Of a DNA stretch of 64,000 bases, positions 1 to 8,234 are shown piece by piece. Source of the stretch: Clostridium tunisiense TJ (lineage in GTDB: Bacteria; Bacillota; Clostridia; Clostridiales; Clostridiaceae); NCBI RefSeq assembly GCF_000300195.1, contig NZ_AMQH01000009.1, positions 124,001 to 188,000 on the forward strand. The letters are read 5' to 3'. The notes under the pieces were generated by a model that saw nothing but the letters and a program-made list of their open reading frames with translations, did no database searches and was not told where the DNA came from. A program made the position numbers and the translations under genes. Position 1 is the stretch's first letter. Each line of letters begins with the position of its first letter.

Positions 1-1
1 A

Positions 2-76
2 GAATTTATCAAAGATCATATAAGAAATATGGTTAAAAGTGTTATTCATACCTATGAGACATTGACAAATGAATAA
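2..76 (+). CDS. possible 3' end of an upstream gene (partial)
   Basis: An open frame enters from the left edge and stops with TAA at 74-76. It gives about 24 residues rich in charged and helical amino acids and ending TYETLTNE. It could be the C-terminus of a larger protein, but this is too short to assign a family. It could equally be a chance frame in A+T-rich DNA. Confidence 0.3.
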   Translation, partial: EFIKDHIRNMVKSVIHTYETLTNE

Positions 77-315
77 AATTAATAATCATACAATTTCACT
101 AAGTAGAGATATATTTAAGTTATTTTTATAAATATGAATCAGCAAATCTTATTAATCCTAGCTTTACTATGGATAATCCACTTCAAAATTTCCTAGTTTA
201 TTTTAAAAGCCAGTATAACCCAGTAACATCTGCTTAGTGCTTCGAACATAAAGCTAAGCCCAGACCGTTTTTAGTTTTAGGGCTATTGGTTTTTATTATA
301 GAATAAGCTTAAGAA
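77..315. other. intergenic, no gene seen
   Basis: No frame with a plausible start and ribosome-binding site was found on either strand. A weak interrupted repeat (AGCCC...GGGCT) lies around 256-285, but no clear terminator or promoter was identified. Confidence 0.4.
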
Positions 316-350
316 AAGAGCACTCCTTTTGTTTGATGGAGTGCTTTTTC
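315..350. terminator. intrinsic terminator, usable on both strands
   Basis: Perfect 8-bp stem AGCACTCC/GGAGTGCT (319-326 with 338-345), flanked by T-rich runs on both strands. It lies just beyond the stop of the minus-strand HAD gene at 358 and could also end rightward transcription entering the window. Confidence 0.75.
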
Positions 351-357
351 TATAAGT

Positions 358-834
358 TTAACTAATTTTATCAATAATACTTAAGCCATCTTCTTCTGTA
401 ATGCCCACATGACTATTTGTTCTAATTAAATGTTTATTAATTTCCTCATCCTCTAAGTCCAAGTCATCAAGGACAGCATACTTTTCAACACTTCTATGTT
501 CATTTAACCAAGCAATAATCTCCTTAGCCTTTACATGACTAAAGGTTTTATTTGCTCGTATTTCATCTGTGCTGAAATCAGGTGTTTTATCGACTATTCT
601 TATATTAAACTCACATAAGATATCATATAAGTATTGAGAATAACCTTCCTTTGGCATCATATTGTCATCAAACCATAGTTTCCAACCAGAAGACATAACA
701 ATAGCTGCATTTGTTTTATGAATTACTTTTTTTAAAACCTCCACGTTTTTCCTATCAATTGGTTCATTGGGATTATTCTTTAGAAATTCCTCTGAATTAA
801 GGACTCCATCAATATCCAAAAATATAACCTTCAT
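358..834 (-). CDS. HAD-superfamily hydrolase, small, uncapped type
   Basis: 158 residues. It opens with the HAD motif I sequence FLDIDGVLN, giving the nucleophile Asp7 and the general acid Asp9. A central MSSGW segment fits motif II (Ser), and VLDDLDLEDEE near residue 122 fits the acidic motif IV. The length and motif spacing resemble the HAD domain found alone or in RNA-repair 'Swiss army knife' proteins (HAD_SAK-like), so a phosphatase acting on a phosphate ester is likely; the substrate is unknown. The start is supported by GGGAGGG ahead of the ATG. Transcribed alone, with a terminator at 315-350. Confidence 0.7.
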   Translation of the reverse strand: MKVIFLDIDGVLNSEEFLKNNPNEPIDRKNVEVLKKVIHKTNAAIVMSSGWKLWFDDNMMPKEGYSQYLYDILCEFNIRIVDKTPDFSTDEIRANKTFSHVKAKEIIAWLNEHRSVEKYAVLDDLDLEDEEINKHLIRTNSHVGITEEDGLSIIDKIS

Positions 835-889
835 GTATTCCCTCCCATTTGTGTAATTAATTATAATAGTTAATATGTATTGTTATTAT

Positions 890-1018
890 AACATTAGTTT
901 CAATATAAGTAATACTATCCCAGTAATTATGTGGTAAAATTAAGCTATAAAACAACATACTGGTGAAGTTTTGGAGATGCGGATAAACTAGACTTAAATA
1001 ATAGGGGGAATTTAATAA
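890..1018 (+). promoter_or_regulatory. upstream cassette A with extended -10 promoter
   Basis: This segment resembles 3523-3660, upstream of the histidine-phosphatase gene. Shared blocks include AACATTA..TTCAATATAA, CAGTAATTAT and TGGTAAAATT. The two also end in a similar TAAATA-G5-AA ribosome-binding region. The common TGGTAAAAT (about 932-940) fits an extended -10 with no good -35. Confidence 0.55.
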
Positions 1019-1019
1019 G

Positions 1020-1709
1020 ATGAAGAAGATATTATTTTGGGATTTTCAAGGAACGTTATCTTACAATGACTGGATGTTTAGTAAAGCACTGCATACAGTA
1101 TTAATTAATAATGAACCTGACTCTAAAATTGGTATGGATAAGTTCAAAGCTACTCCAATGATTGGGTTTCCCTGGCAAGATCATGAAAGAGAATATCTTC
1201 ATTTAACTAAAAGTGAGGATTGGTGGAAGCATGCTGAGGATATATTCATCAAATGTTATAGCTCTTTAGGACTACAAAGGGAAGCAGCCCTTCAATATGC
1301 AAAAGAAGTAAGAGCATACTTTCTTAAGGGGGATGACTTTATATTATATGATGATACTGTTGAAACTCTTAAGTACTTTAAGGATAAAGGGTATGAAAAC
1401 ATAATACTCTCAAATCATATTCCAGAGCTTCCAGAAATAGTAGAGCAGCTAGGGTTATCCTTATATGTGTCAGATTGCTTATCCTCTGCAAACATTGGTT
1501 ATGAGAAGCCAAATCCTAAGATTCTTCATTATGCATTAGAAAAATATAATTACCCTGAGGATGTTTGGATGATAGGTGATAGCATAACAGCAGATGTAAT
1601 GGGAGCTAAAGCTGTTGGGATGAAAGGAATTCTTGTAAGGGCTGACAACGGGCACTCTGTTGAGTATTATTCTAAGGACCTAAGGGGAGTAACGAAAATA
1701 ATTACTTAG
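1020..1709 (+). CDS. HAD-superfamily hydrolase with atypical motif I
   Basis: 229 residues. Motif I reads FWDFQGTL: nucleophile Asp8 is present, but the second Asp two residues on (usual general acid in phosphatases) is Gln10. A cap-like helical region fills residues 14-100, then ILSNH (motif II), GYEKPNP (motif III Lys) and MIGDSITADVMGA (motif IV). The layout matches the subclass I HAD family of phosphoglycolate-phosphatase/dehalogenase type. The motif I change leaves it open whether this is a phosphatase, another HAD chemistry or a weak enzyme. AGGGGG lies 12 nt before the ATG. A stem-loop follows at 1782-1821. Confidence 0.7.
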   Translation: MKKILFWDFQGTLSYNDWMFSKALHTVLINNEPDSKIGMDKFKATPMIGFPWQDHEREYLHLTKSEDWWKHAEDIFIKCYSSLGLQREAALQYAKEVRAYFLKGDDFILYDDTVETLKYFKDKGYENIILSNHIPELPEIVEQLGLSLYVSDCLSSANIGYEKPNPKILHYALEKYNYPEDVWMIGDSITADVMGAKAVGMKGILVRADNGHSVEYYSKDLRGVTKIIT

Positions 1710-1781
1710 ACTTTATAATATATCAAGTTAAGGTCGGTACTAAATAACTTATATATACGCATGATTTTTCTTATAAAATAA

Positions 1782-1821
1782 AGCCTATATCTTAAATCCA
1801 TGATAACTTAAGATATAGGCT
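1782..1821 (+). terminator. stem-loop after HAD gene
   Basis: Perfect 14-bp stem (AGCCTATATCTTAA and its complement, 1782-1795 with 1808-1821). The 3' T-tract is weak (AGCTTTC), so termination efficiency is uncertain. Confidence 0.55.
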
Positions 1822-1902
1822 AGCTTTCAATATTGCCCTTCCTTAAGTTCTGTTCCCTTATCAGCAGTTAAGCCTGTTGGCTCAACATTTATTTGAATTA
1901 CG

Positions 1903-1944
1903 ACATAAAAAATACCGCATATTCTCGTTGAATAATACGGTATT
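1903..1944 (-). terminator. terminator of the 2012-2524 gene
   Basis: On the minus strand AATACCG pairs with CGGTATT, with a further ATATTC/GAATA stem inside. This is followed by a T6 run, about 70 nt beyond the minus-strand stop at 2012. Confidence 0.65.
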
Positions 1945-2011
1945 ATGGATAAATCATTTAATTATATATTGGTTTCGCCATTTAAGAAGATTATGACTCT
2001 TTATTTCCAAA

Positions 2012-2524
2012 TTAATTTTTTAAATCATGTGTTAGTTGCTCATTGCTTTTTCTATAACTTAAAATAATTTTTGAAACAATAAAAGAAGCTATATATGGGA
2101 AAGAAAAAATATAAGTTATAAAGTGAGCTAGTTGGTATGGTGGTCTGCTCCATATATCATATTGATTTCCCTTTGATGTTATTGGATTTAATAATAACCC
2201 AAGTATTTCATTAGGTAAAATTTCTATTAACCCCAAGGACAACATAAGCAATATAGAAATTGCACCAATTATTATATACGAGGATAATTCCACTTTCTTA
2301 TACTCTCCATTATATGATACACAGAACCAAACACTTATAAAAACGGAAATAGTAGATAACATTACCAATATATACCCATAAAAATCGAGATAACTTGTCT
2401 TGATTAAAATATATGCTATAAAAAAACTGCTTAGTGGTACTATTCCCAATAACATTATATATACACTTAGTCTGATTTTCTTTTGATTACTAGCCTTTTT
2501 GAAATAATGCCAAGCATAATACAT
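2012..2524 (-). CDS. hypothetical multi-pass membrane protein, N-terminus interrupted
   Basis: About 170 residues with four or five hydrophobic segments; no family recognised. The ATG at 2524 is preceded by AGGA at a usable distance, and a TTG at 2542 is a weaker alternative. An ATG at 2578 in the same frame has a better ribosome-binding site (AAAGGGTGA), but a TAA follows six codons later at 2560-2558. The codons after the TAA continue as hydrophobic residues (NYILLLLTG) that would complete a first membrane segment. The gene therefore looks like a longer protein whose start region has acquired a nonsense codon. It may still be translated from the internal start. Confidence 0.5.
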   Translation of the reverse strand: MYYAWHYFKKASNQKKIRLSVYIMLLGIVPLSSFFIAYILIKTSYLDFYGYILVMLSTISVFISVWFCVSYNGEYKKVELSSYIIIGAISILLMLSLGLIEILPNEILGLLLNPITSKGNQYDIWSRPPYQLAHFITYIFSFPYIASFIVSKIILSYRKSNEQLTHDLKN

Positions 2525-2640
2525 TACTATTCCTGTTAACAATAATAGAATGTAATTTTATATACCAAAGCTCCCCATTTTACAGTCACCCTTTTTATTT
2601 ATGCTCTGTTAAAGAATAGTGTTGATAATATAACATTTTT

Positions 2641-2669
2641 ATAGGGAACTCCTAGATGGAGTTCCCTAT
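2641..2669. other. perfect stem-loop between two membrane-protein genes
   Basis: A 12-bp perfect inverted repeat (ATAGGGAACTCC / GGAGTTCCCTAT) with a 5-nt loop. Neither side carries a convincing T-run. It may be a processing or stability hairpin or a decayed terminator for the 2711-3142 gene. Confidence 0.45.
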
Positions 2670-2710
2670 GTTATTCTATAGGAAAGTTGCAAACTAGTTT
2701 ACTAGTAATA

Positions 2711-3142
2711 TTACTTAAAATTTTTTAAATCCCACTTTCCTTGCGGCTTAATTTTATTATTTTCATTTATAATATTTCTATAAATTAGAAAACCTGATAT
2801 GAAGCAAAGATATCCTACACCAGTATATCTTTTGACTTTATCAGTTTCCTGGTCTAGTTTTATCAAATCGTCTTTTATTAAATCAGTTTTAGCAACTTTA
2901 TTTATGATTACTCCTTCAGATTTTGTTAATTCATATTCTAGTTCTTGTTTATTTTCATCAATAATAAATCCCATATACAAGCAACCAAAAGACGAAAACA
3001 AGGCTATTATAACACAAATTGACATAATTATATTTTTTATAGTCTTTTGGCTCCATGTAAAATTTATTAATATTCGCTTTATTAGGAATATTACTGATGC
3101 AGCCGCCAAAATAATGTTTAATATTATAAGTAATGTTAACAT
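2711..3142 (-). CDS. hypothetical membrane protein
   Basis: 143 residues. Hydrophobic segments lie near residues 1-22, 37-60 and 108-125. The segment between the last two (about 62-105) is charged and probably extramembrane. No family was recognised. The ATG follows GGGGGG at 6 nt. It lies upstream of, and on the same strand as, the interrupted membrane gene at 2012-2524; the two may once have formed one unit, separated by the hairpin at 2641-2669. Confidence 0.6.
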   Translation of the reverse strand: MLTLLIILNIILAAASVIFLIKRILINFTWSQKTIKNIIMSICVIIALFSSFGCLYMGFIIDENKQELEYELTKSEGVIINKVAKTDLIKDDLIKLDQETDKVKRYTGVGYLCFISGFLIYRNIINENNKIKPQGKWDLKNFK

Positions 3143-3522
3143 ATTAAGCCCCCCATTAAATTATTACAGTACACATATATCCTACAAAAATAATAAGTAC
3201 AACCTTATTTATTTAATCTACTATCCCTCATAATTATATATTACACATTATTATACCATAAATTACAAAAATTTACTATGATAGATTGTCTCATCTATCA
3301 ACAATCTATAAGACTCAATACATGACTCCAGCGACGCATTTTTATACAATTATGAACTAACCTAACCCCCTATTATGTGTATACCCTACTATATGCAATT
3401 GGGATAAATAATTGTAATGAGTACACCCTATTAAGGTTTCATTTCTTATAATCTCTGTCTGAAATTATTGTACCATATACTGTATTGACTTACTTATTTT
3501 ATACACTGATTCTTTAAATCGA
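3143..3522. other. intergenic, no gene seen
   Basis: No supported coding frame on either strand. The rightmost part merges into the upstream cassette B of the histidine-phosphatase gene (3523-3660). Confidence 0.4.
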
Positions 3523-3660
3523 TAACATTAACTTCAATATAAAAAATACAACTTCAGTAATTATATGGTAAAATTTAAGTGTAGAATAATATATTGTGGA
3601 AACTCTTGGGCATATATTGAATCAAAGCCTAAGTAGCACTAAATAGGGGGAAATTAATCA
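3523..3660 (+). promoter_or_regulatory. upstream cassette B, related to 890-1018
   Basis: Homologous in sequence and position to the segment upstream of the HAD gene at 1020, including an extended -10-like TGGTAAAAT near 3566-3574 and the AATAGGGGGAAATT ribosome-binding region. The two downstream proteins are unrelated in fold. Confidence 0.55.
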
Positions 3661-3662
3661 TT

Positions 3663-4244
3663 ATGACAAGTATATATTTTGTTAGGCATGCCCAACCAGA
3701 TCATGGATGGGAGGATGATAAATCACGTCCTTTAAGTGATGATGGACTAGAAGATAGTAAAGAAGTGGCTAAATTTTTTAAGGATTATAAAATAGACTGC
3801 TATATATCCAGCCCATATAAAAGAAGTGTTGATACAATAAGAGAAAGTGCAGATGAAAAGGGGTTACCTATTTATGAGGACGAAAGACTTAGGGAACGTA
3901 AGTCAGGTGTAGGTGGCAACAATATGGAAATGTTTCATAAAAGGTGGAAGGATTTAAACTTTTGTGAAGCTGGGGGCGAATCCCTTAGTATAGTTCAAAA
4001 GCGTAACATTGAGGCAATCCTTGAAGTGCTAAATACTGATAAAGATAAAAACATTGTAATTGGAACTCATGGGACAGCTTTAAGTACAATTCTTAATTAT
4101 TTTACTCCCGCCTATAACTGTAATGACTTTTTAAGAATTATTGACTTTATGCCCTATATTATAAGGCTTGATTTTAATGATTTAAATTTAGTTGGAAAAG
4201 AAGAATTATTAATTGTAAAAAAAGAGTTTAAGGGAAAGAAATAA
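3663..4244 (+). CDS. histidine phosphatase family protein (phosphoglycerate mutase-like)
   Basis: 193 residues. The N-terminal FVRHAQP carries the RH motif with the phospho-accepting His9. YISSPYKRSVDT gives the second conserved Arg, and IGTHGTAL supplies the C-terminal catalytic His. The arrangement matches cytoplasmic histidine phosphatases that remove phosphate from small metabolites or nucleotides; the substrate cannot be read from sequence. The ATG follows AGGGGG by about 12 nt. Single gene; the next gene starts 118 nt downstream with its own ribosome-binding site. Confidence 0.8.
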   Translation: MTSIYFVRHAQPDHGWEDDKSRPLSDDGLEDSKEVAKFFKDYKIDCYISSPYKRSVDTIRESADEKGLPIYEDERLRERKSGVGGNNMEMFHKRWKDLNFCEAGGESLSIVQKRNIEAILEVLNTDKDKNIVIGTHGTALSTILNYFTPAYNCNDFLRIIDFMPYIIRLDFNDLNLVGKEELLIVKKEFKGKK

Positions 4245-4362
4245 TTGCGTTCCATTCAACCCTAAGTTATCTTAATCAACAAAACTACGGTATAGATCTT
4301 ATAATAAGCTATTAGATTTATATGAATATGCTTATGTAACACATTACTATTTGGAGGTAAGT

Positions 4363-5010
4363 ATGAGAGTTTTAATAGGACAACCCATTCATGAAGAAGG
4401 ATTAAGTCAGTTAGAACATGATATCAAGGTTAATAAGGAAATTGATATTGTACTCTACCCTGAAGGATATATTTTAAATGAAAAAGTATTAGAGGCTGCT
4501 TGCAGTATAGCAAAGGAAAATAAGGTAATGATAATTACCTCCTATAAGAAGGACAATAAAAATAGAGCTGTAATAATTAGTAATGCTGGAGATATAATTT
4601 TAGAAAGAGCAAAGACTCTACCAGATGATAATGAAGAATTAGTTCCGCCACTCACAGTTAATTATAATGGCATAAACATTGGTTATATACTCTGTATGGA
4701 GATATTAAAAGGTATGAGAGATTTGAAAAATGTGAGGGAAACCATTAATTTTATTGCTCACCCAATTGGTGTAGGGATGTTTAGTGACGAGCAGTTTGAC
4801 CTATGGATAAATGAAGCTATAAAAATTGCTAAGACCTATAAAACAGTCGTAATGGGTACAAGTCATGCCGATGGCTCCTATAGAAATTGTGGCACATCTC
4901 TTCCTATATCCTATTGTATTGATAGCACTGGAGAACCTATATACATATCAAAGTCTGACACTAGAACACGTATTGTAGATTTGGATGCAAAAGAAGTTCA
5001 GGTATTATGA
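4363..5010 (+). CDS. carbon-nitrogen hydrolase (nitrilase) family protein
   Basis: 215 residues. The catalytic triad can be read as Glu34 (LYPEGY), Lys84 (ERAKTLP) and Cys111 (YILCMEIL), in the order expected for the nitrilase superfamily. The family cleaves amides or nitriles through a cysteine thioester. This copy is shorter than the usual 260-300 residues, so some surface loops are missing. The ATG at 4363 is chosen because GGAGG ends five bases before it; an in-frame TTG four codons earlier overlaps that site. Substrate unknown. Confidence 0.75.
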   Translation: MRVLIGQPIHEEGLSQLEHDIKVNKEIDIVLYPEGYILNEKVLEAACSIAKENKVMIITSYKKDNKNRAVIISNAGDIILERAKTLPDDNEELVPPLTVNYNGINIGYILCMEILKGMRDLKNVRETINFIAHPIGVGMFSDEQFDLWINEAIKIAKTYKTVVMGTSHADGSYRNCGTSLPISYCIDSTGEPIYISKSDTRTRIVDLDAKEVQVL

Positions 5011-5198
5011 TCGTCTTGTTAAAATACTATTTTTCCTTTTCTTTTCTCGTAAGCTAAAATGATCCTTACCAATAATTAATGATGGAAATCCTGGAGTCGC
5101 TAAAGCTCTCCATTAAATATATTAAAGTTAGAATACTTTATCCCTATTAAGGAAATATCTAGTTTCAACAAGGTTTAATTATAAAAGGAGACTAGGCT

Positions 5199-5903
5199 AT
5201 GAGAAAAAACTTTTTAATTACAATTGTATCTCTAGGAATTTTAACTACTTCTTTGTTCAATATGGATTATACTGTGGCTGATGTATTTAAAAACAATATT
5301 GAAAATATAAAACTCCTATCACCAAATCCTCAAATTCCCCCTTCCACTGAGGATTATGAAATTGCAACTCCTTTCATAACCCTAGGTAAAAAGTTTCAGG
5401 ACATCAAAGCCTTAAAGGAAGAGTCAGACTTGATAGTGGAAGAGAAGGCTAAAACCACCAAAACTATTATAGTTCACAACAATCCCATAACCATTACTGA
5501 GCTTGAAGTATATGAAGTGTATAAAACAGATGATGATAATATAAAAAAGGGAAGTACTATTTGCATGGGGGAAAATGGTGGTATTTTAAGTAAAGAATAC
5601 TTAATAGAACACTATAAAAATAAGTTTGGAATTGAACCTAAAGATGCAGAAAATATAAAACCAATAAAAGAGGCACCTAATGGGATTCTTCCCATGGAAG
5701 TCGGTGACCATGTTCTAATATTCGCAATAAAAGCTTCAGACTTTACGGAAGGAAACTGCTACTTTGTAGTTGGAGCCTATCAAGGAAAATTTAGCATCTA
5801 CGGGGATAAGGTAAAGCATCAAGTGCCTGATATGGTAGAGGCTTTTTTTAAAGATAAGGTGGTAACTAAAAAGGAACTTATTGATAAAATAAACAGTAAT
5901 TAA
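5199..5903 (+). CDS. hypothetical exported protein
   Basis: 234 residues. It begins MRKNF and a hydrophobic stretch to about residue 20, typical of a signal peptide or N-terminal anchor without a lipobox Cys. The remainder is soluble, lysine-rich and of mixed alpha/beta character. No family or catalytic motif was recognised. AAAGGAGA lies before the ATG. A strong terminator follows directly, so it is likely a single-gene transcript. Confidence 0.6.
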   Translation: MRKNFLITIVSLGILTTSLFNMDYTVADVFKNNIENIKLLSPNPQIPPSTEDYEIATPFITLGKKFQDIKALKEESDLIVEEKAKTTKTIIVHNNPITITELEVYEVYKTDDDNIKKGSTICMGENGGILSKEYLIEHYKNKFGIEPKDAENIKPIKEAPNGILPMEVGDHVLIFAIKASDFTEGNCYFVVGAYQGKFSIYGDKVKHQVPDMVEAFFKDKVVTKKELIDKINSN

Positions 5904-5907
5904 TTAT

Positions 5908-5950
5908 AACCAAACAACCAAGGTGTCCGCCTTGGTTGTTTGGTTTAGTA
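5908..5950 (+). terminator. intrinsic terminator
   Basis: A near-perfect 16-bp stem starting AACCAAACAACCAAGG (5908-5923) with its complement to 5945, immediately after the stop at 5903. The T-tract is short. It probably also limits leftward read-through from the thiamine operon. Confidence 0.75.
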
Positions 5951-6062
5951 AAATATTAAGTCCATAATACTTTTGAAGTCACAACAAGGTTTTGTACAGT
6001 AAGCAAGTTAATATTCTTCCAACTTTTGATGGATATTTAACCATTTCAAAATACGTAAGGAA

Positions 6063-6656
6063 TTAGCTTCTCAAAATCTCCTTAAACCTGCAAGCTACCT
6101 CATTAGGCTCCTTCGCTGCCATTATAGCAGACATTACTGCAAGCCCATGTGCTCCGGCTTCCATTACTTCTTTTCCATTTTCTAAATTAATGCCACCTAG
6201 AGCAATGACAGGAATTTTAACTACTTTTTTAATAGCCTTAATAAAAGCTATGCCCTTTGGCTCTACTCCAGGTTTGCACTGAGTTTCAAAGATTGGGCTA
6301 GCTAATATATAGCTAGCCCCCATTTTCTCTGCCTTAGTAGCTTCCTCAATAGAGTGAATTGACACACCTATTTCACCTGGGAATTTCGGTGCTTCCGTTA
6401 TAAAATAATCATAGGAACAATGGATTCCATGGGCCTTTACTTCTCTTGCTACTTCAATGTTGCTATTAATTATTAATTTGCACTTTGTACTTTTTATTCT
6501 TTCTTTTATATCTAAGGCAATGGGTAAGAGCTGATAAAAACCTAAATCTTTTTCTCTTAGAATTATTACCTCAGCTCCCCCTTTTGCAGCAGCTTCAGCC
6601 ACTTCTGAAAGTCTACCCTTTGTGATTAACTTTCTGTTAGTTATTACATAGATCAT
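6063..6656 (-). CDS. tenI: ThiE/TenI-family protein, TenI-like (thiazole tautomerase type)
   Basis: 197 residues of TIM-barrel thiamine-phosphate-synthase superfamily, last gene of the thiamine operon. From memory of the family, the stretch SIHSIEEA..AEK..A.YIL and the block IFETQCKPG..PKG match Bacillus TenI (VHSLEEA..., VFETDCKKG) more closely than ThiE, which usually has a T-T-K block there. TenI aromatises the thiazole carboxylate made by ThiG. The His preceding the FET motif in Bacillus TenI is replaced here (ASPIFET). The ATG at 6656 follows GAGGAG; an ATG 24 nt upstream is less likely. Automated pipelines may call this ThiE. Confidence 0.75.
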   Translation of the reverse strand: MIYVITNRKLITKGRLSEVAEAAAKGGAEVIILREKDLGFYQLLPIALDIKERIKSTKCKLIINSNIEVAREVKAHGIHCSYDYFITEAPKFPGEIGVSIHSIEEATKAEKMGASYILASPIFETQCKPGVEPKGIAFIKAIKKVVKIPVIALGGINLENGKEVMEAGAHGLAVMSAIMAAKEPNEVACRFKEILRS

Positions 6657-6787
6657 TTTTAATCTCCTCAAACCATGCACAAATTAATTTACTTAACTAC
6701 TTTAGTTCGTAATTAAATCTAAAAATCTTCTCTCTAAAAAATGCTAAGTTCAACTAAAAAATAATTCTGCTGGGTAGTTTTTTTTAC

Positions 6788-8101
6788 CTACTCATCTGTT
6801 CTTAAGATATTAATATTTTTCCCACTCATTATCTTATTCATATTTCTCATAGAACACATTTTTCCGCACATAGTACAGCTATCCTCATGCTCTGGCATAG
6901 ATTCTTTTCTATATCTTTTAGCTTTTTCTGGGTCTATAGCAAGTTCAAACATCTTATTCCAATTAAGCTCTTGTCTTGCAAGACTCATTTCATTATCCCA
7001 GTCCCTTGCCCCTTTTATGTTCTTAGCAATGTCTGCTGCATGCGCTGCAATTTTTGTAGCTATTATGCCTTCCTTCATATCTTCTAGGTTTGGAAGTCTT
7101 AAATGCTCAGCTGGTGTAACATAGCATAGGAAGTCTGCCCCATTTGCTGCTGCAATAGCTCCCCCTATAGCACTTGTTATATGATCGTAACCTGGTGCTA
7201 TATCTGTAACTAATGGTCCTAAAACATAGAAAGGAGCTCCATGACAAAGCTTCTTTTCAAGTATCATATTTGACGCAATTTCGTTTATTGACATATGTCC
7301 TGGTCCTTCTATAATAACCTGTACATTTCTTTCCCAAGCTCTTAGAGTAAGCTCTCCAAGTACCATAAGCTCTTTAATTTGACAGGCATCTGTAGAATCA
7401 TTTATAGATCCTGGTCTGCAAGCATCTCCAAGACTTAAGGTTAAGTCATACTTTTCACATATATCTAAGAGTCTATCAAAGTGCTCATAGAAAGGGTTTT
7501 CTGCATTATTAAGCTCCATCCAAGCATACAATAAAGATCCCCCTCTTGAAACTATATTTGTAAGCCTTTTATTTCTTTTAAAAGTATTAATAGTTTCTCT
7601 GTTCAAGCCTGCATGAATAGTTGCAAAATCTACTCCATCCTCTGCATGTTTTTCAACCACTTTAAAGAATTCATCTACTGTAATATCACTTAATTCTTTA
7701 TCATAAAACCCTACTGCATCATAAATTGGTACTGTTCCTATCATAGCTGGTGACATTTCTATAAGAGCCTTTCTAAACTCTGCAGTTTTCCCATAGGAGC
7801 TTAAATCCATTATAGCTTCTGCCTTCATTTCAAGGGCAGTTTTCACCTTTTCCATTTCCACTTCAAAGCTTTTACAATCCTTAGAAATTCCAAGATTAAC
7901 ATTAATTTTTGTTTTTAGACCTTCTCCTACTCCTTCTGGATTTAAAGATTTATGATTTTTATTAGCAGGTATTGCAACTCTTCCCTTTGCCACAAGTTCT
8001 CTTAAAACCTCAACCTCCATACCTTCCTTTTTAGCAACTATGTCTATTTCCTTAGTTATGATGCCTTTCTTTGCTGCATCCATTTGTGTTGTATAATTCA
8101 T
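6788..8101 (-). CDS. thiC: phosphomethylpyrimidine synthase ThiC
   Basis: 437 residues, the short form lacking the N-terminal extension of proteobacterial enzymes. ThiC is a radical-SAM-like enzyme that rearranges aminoimidazole ribotide into HMP phosphate. Core blocks [21 protein letters not shown] and EGPGHM are present. The C-terminal cluster motif reads CTMCGKMC, i.e. Cys-X2-Cys-X3-Cys, one residue tighter than the widely quoted CX2CX4C. AAGGGGGA precedes the ATG. It lies 133 nt after thiH and 131 nt before the tenI-like gene in the same orientation, under the TPP riboswitch at 11577-11655. Confidence 0.96.
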   Translation of the reverse strand: MNYTTQMDAAKKGIITKEIDIVAKKEGMEVEVLRELVAKGRVAIPANKNHKSLNPEGVGEGLKTKINVNLGISKDCKSFEVEMEKVKTALEMKAEAIMDLSSYGKTAEFRKALIEMSPAMIGTVPIYDAVGFYDKELSDITVDEFFKVVEKHAEDGVDFATIHAGLNRETINTFKRNKRLTNIVSRGGSLLYAWMELNNAENPFYEHFDRLLDICEKYDLTLSLGDACRPGSINDSTDACQIKELMVLGELTLRAWERNVQVIIEGPGHMSINEIASNMILEKKLCHGAPFYVLGPLVTDIAPGYDHITSAIGGAIAAANGADFLCYVTPAEHLRLPNLEDMKEGIIATKIAAHAADIAKNIKGARDWDNEMSLARQELNWNKMFELAIDPEKAKRYRKESMPEHEDSCTMCGKMCSMRNMNKIMSGKNINILRTDE

Positions 8102-8234
8102 TAATAAATCCCCCTTAAAACTTTTTTAATTTTATTTCTTTATGGAGATCAAACTTGACCTCTTTATCAAGCTAGACCTATTTGATTTTCAGACTTTTAC
8201 TTATAAACTTATTTCCTTATTAAGAGTAAAGGCA

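Noticed and set aside
1835-1910. Possible third, partial copy of the MITE-like repeat (TTAAGTTCTGTTCCC, TGTTGGCTC)
   Set aside because: Only a short TTCTGTT-type similarity; no terminal repeats, no hairpins and no further matching blocks.
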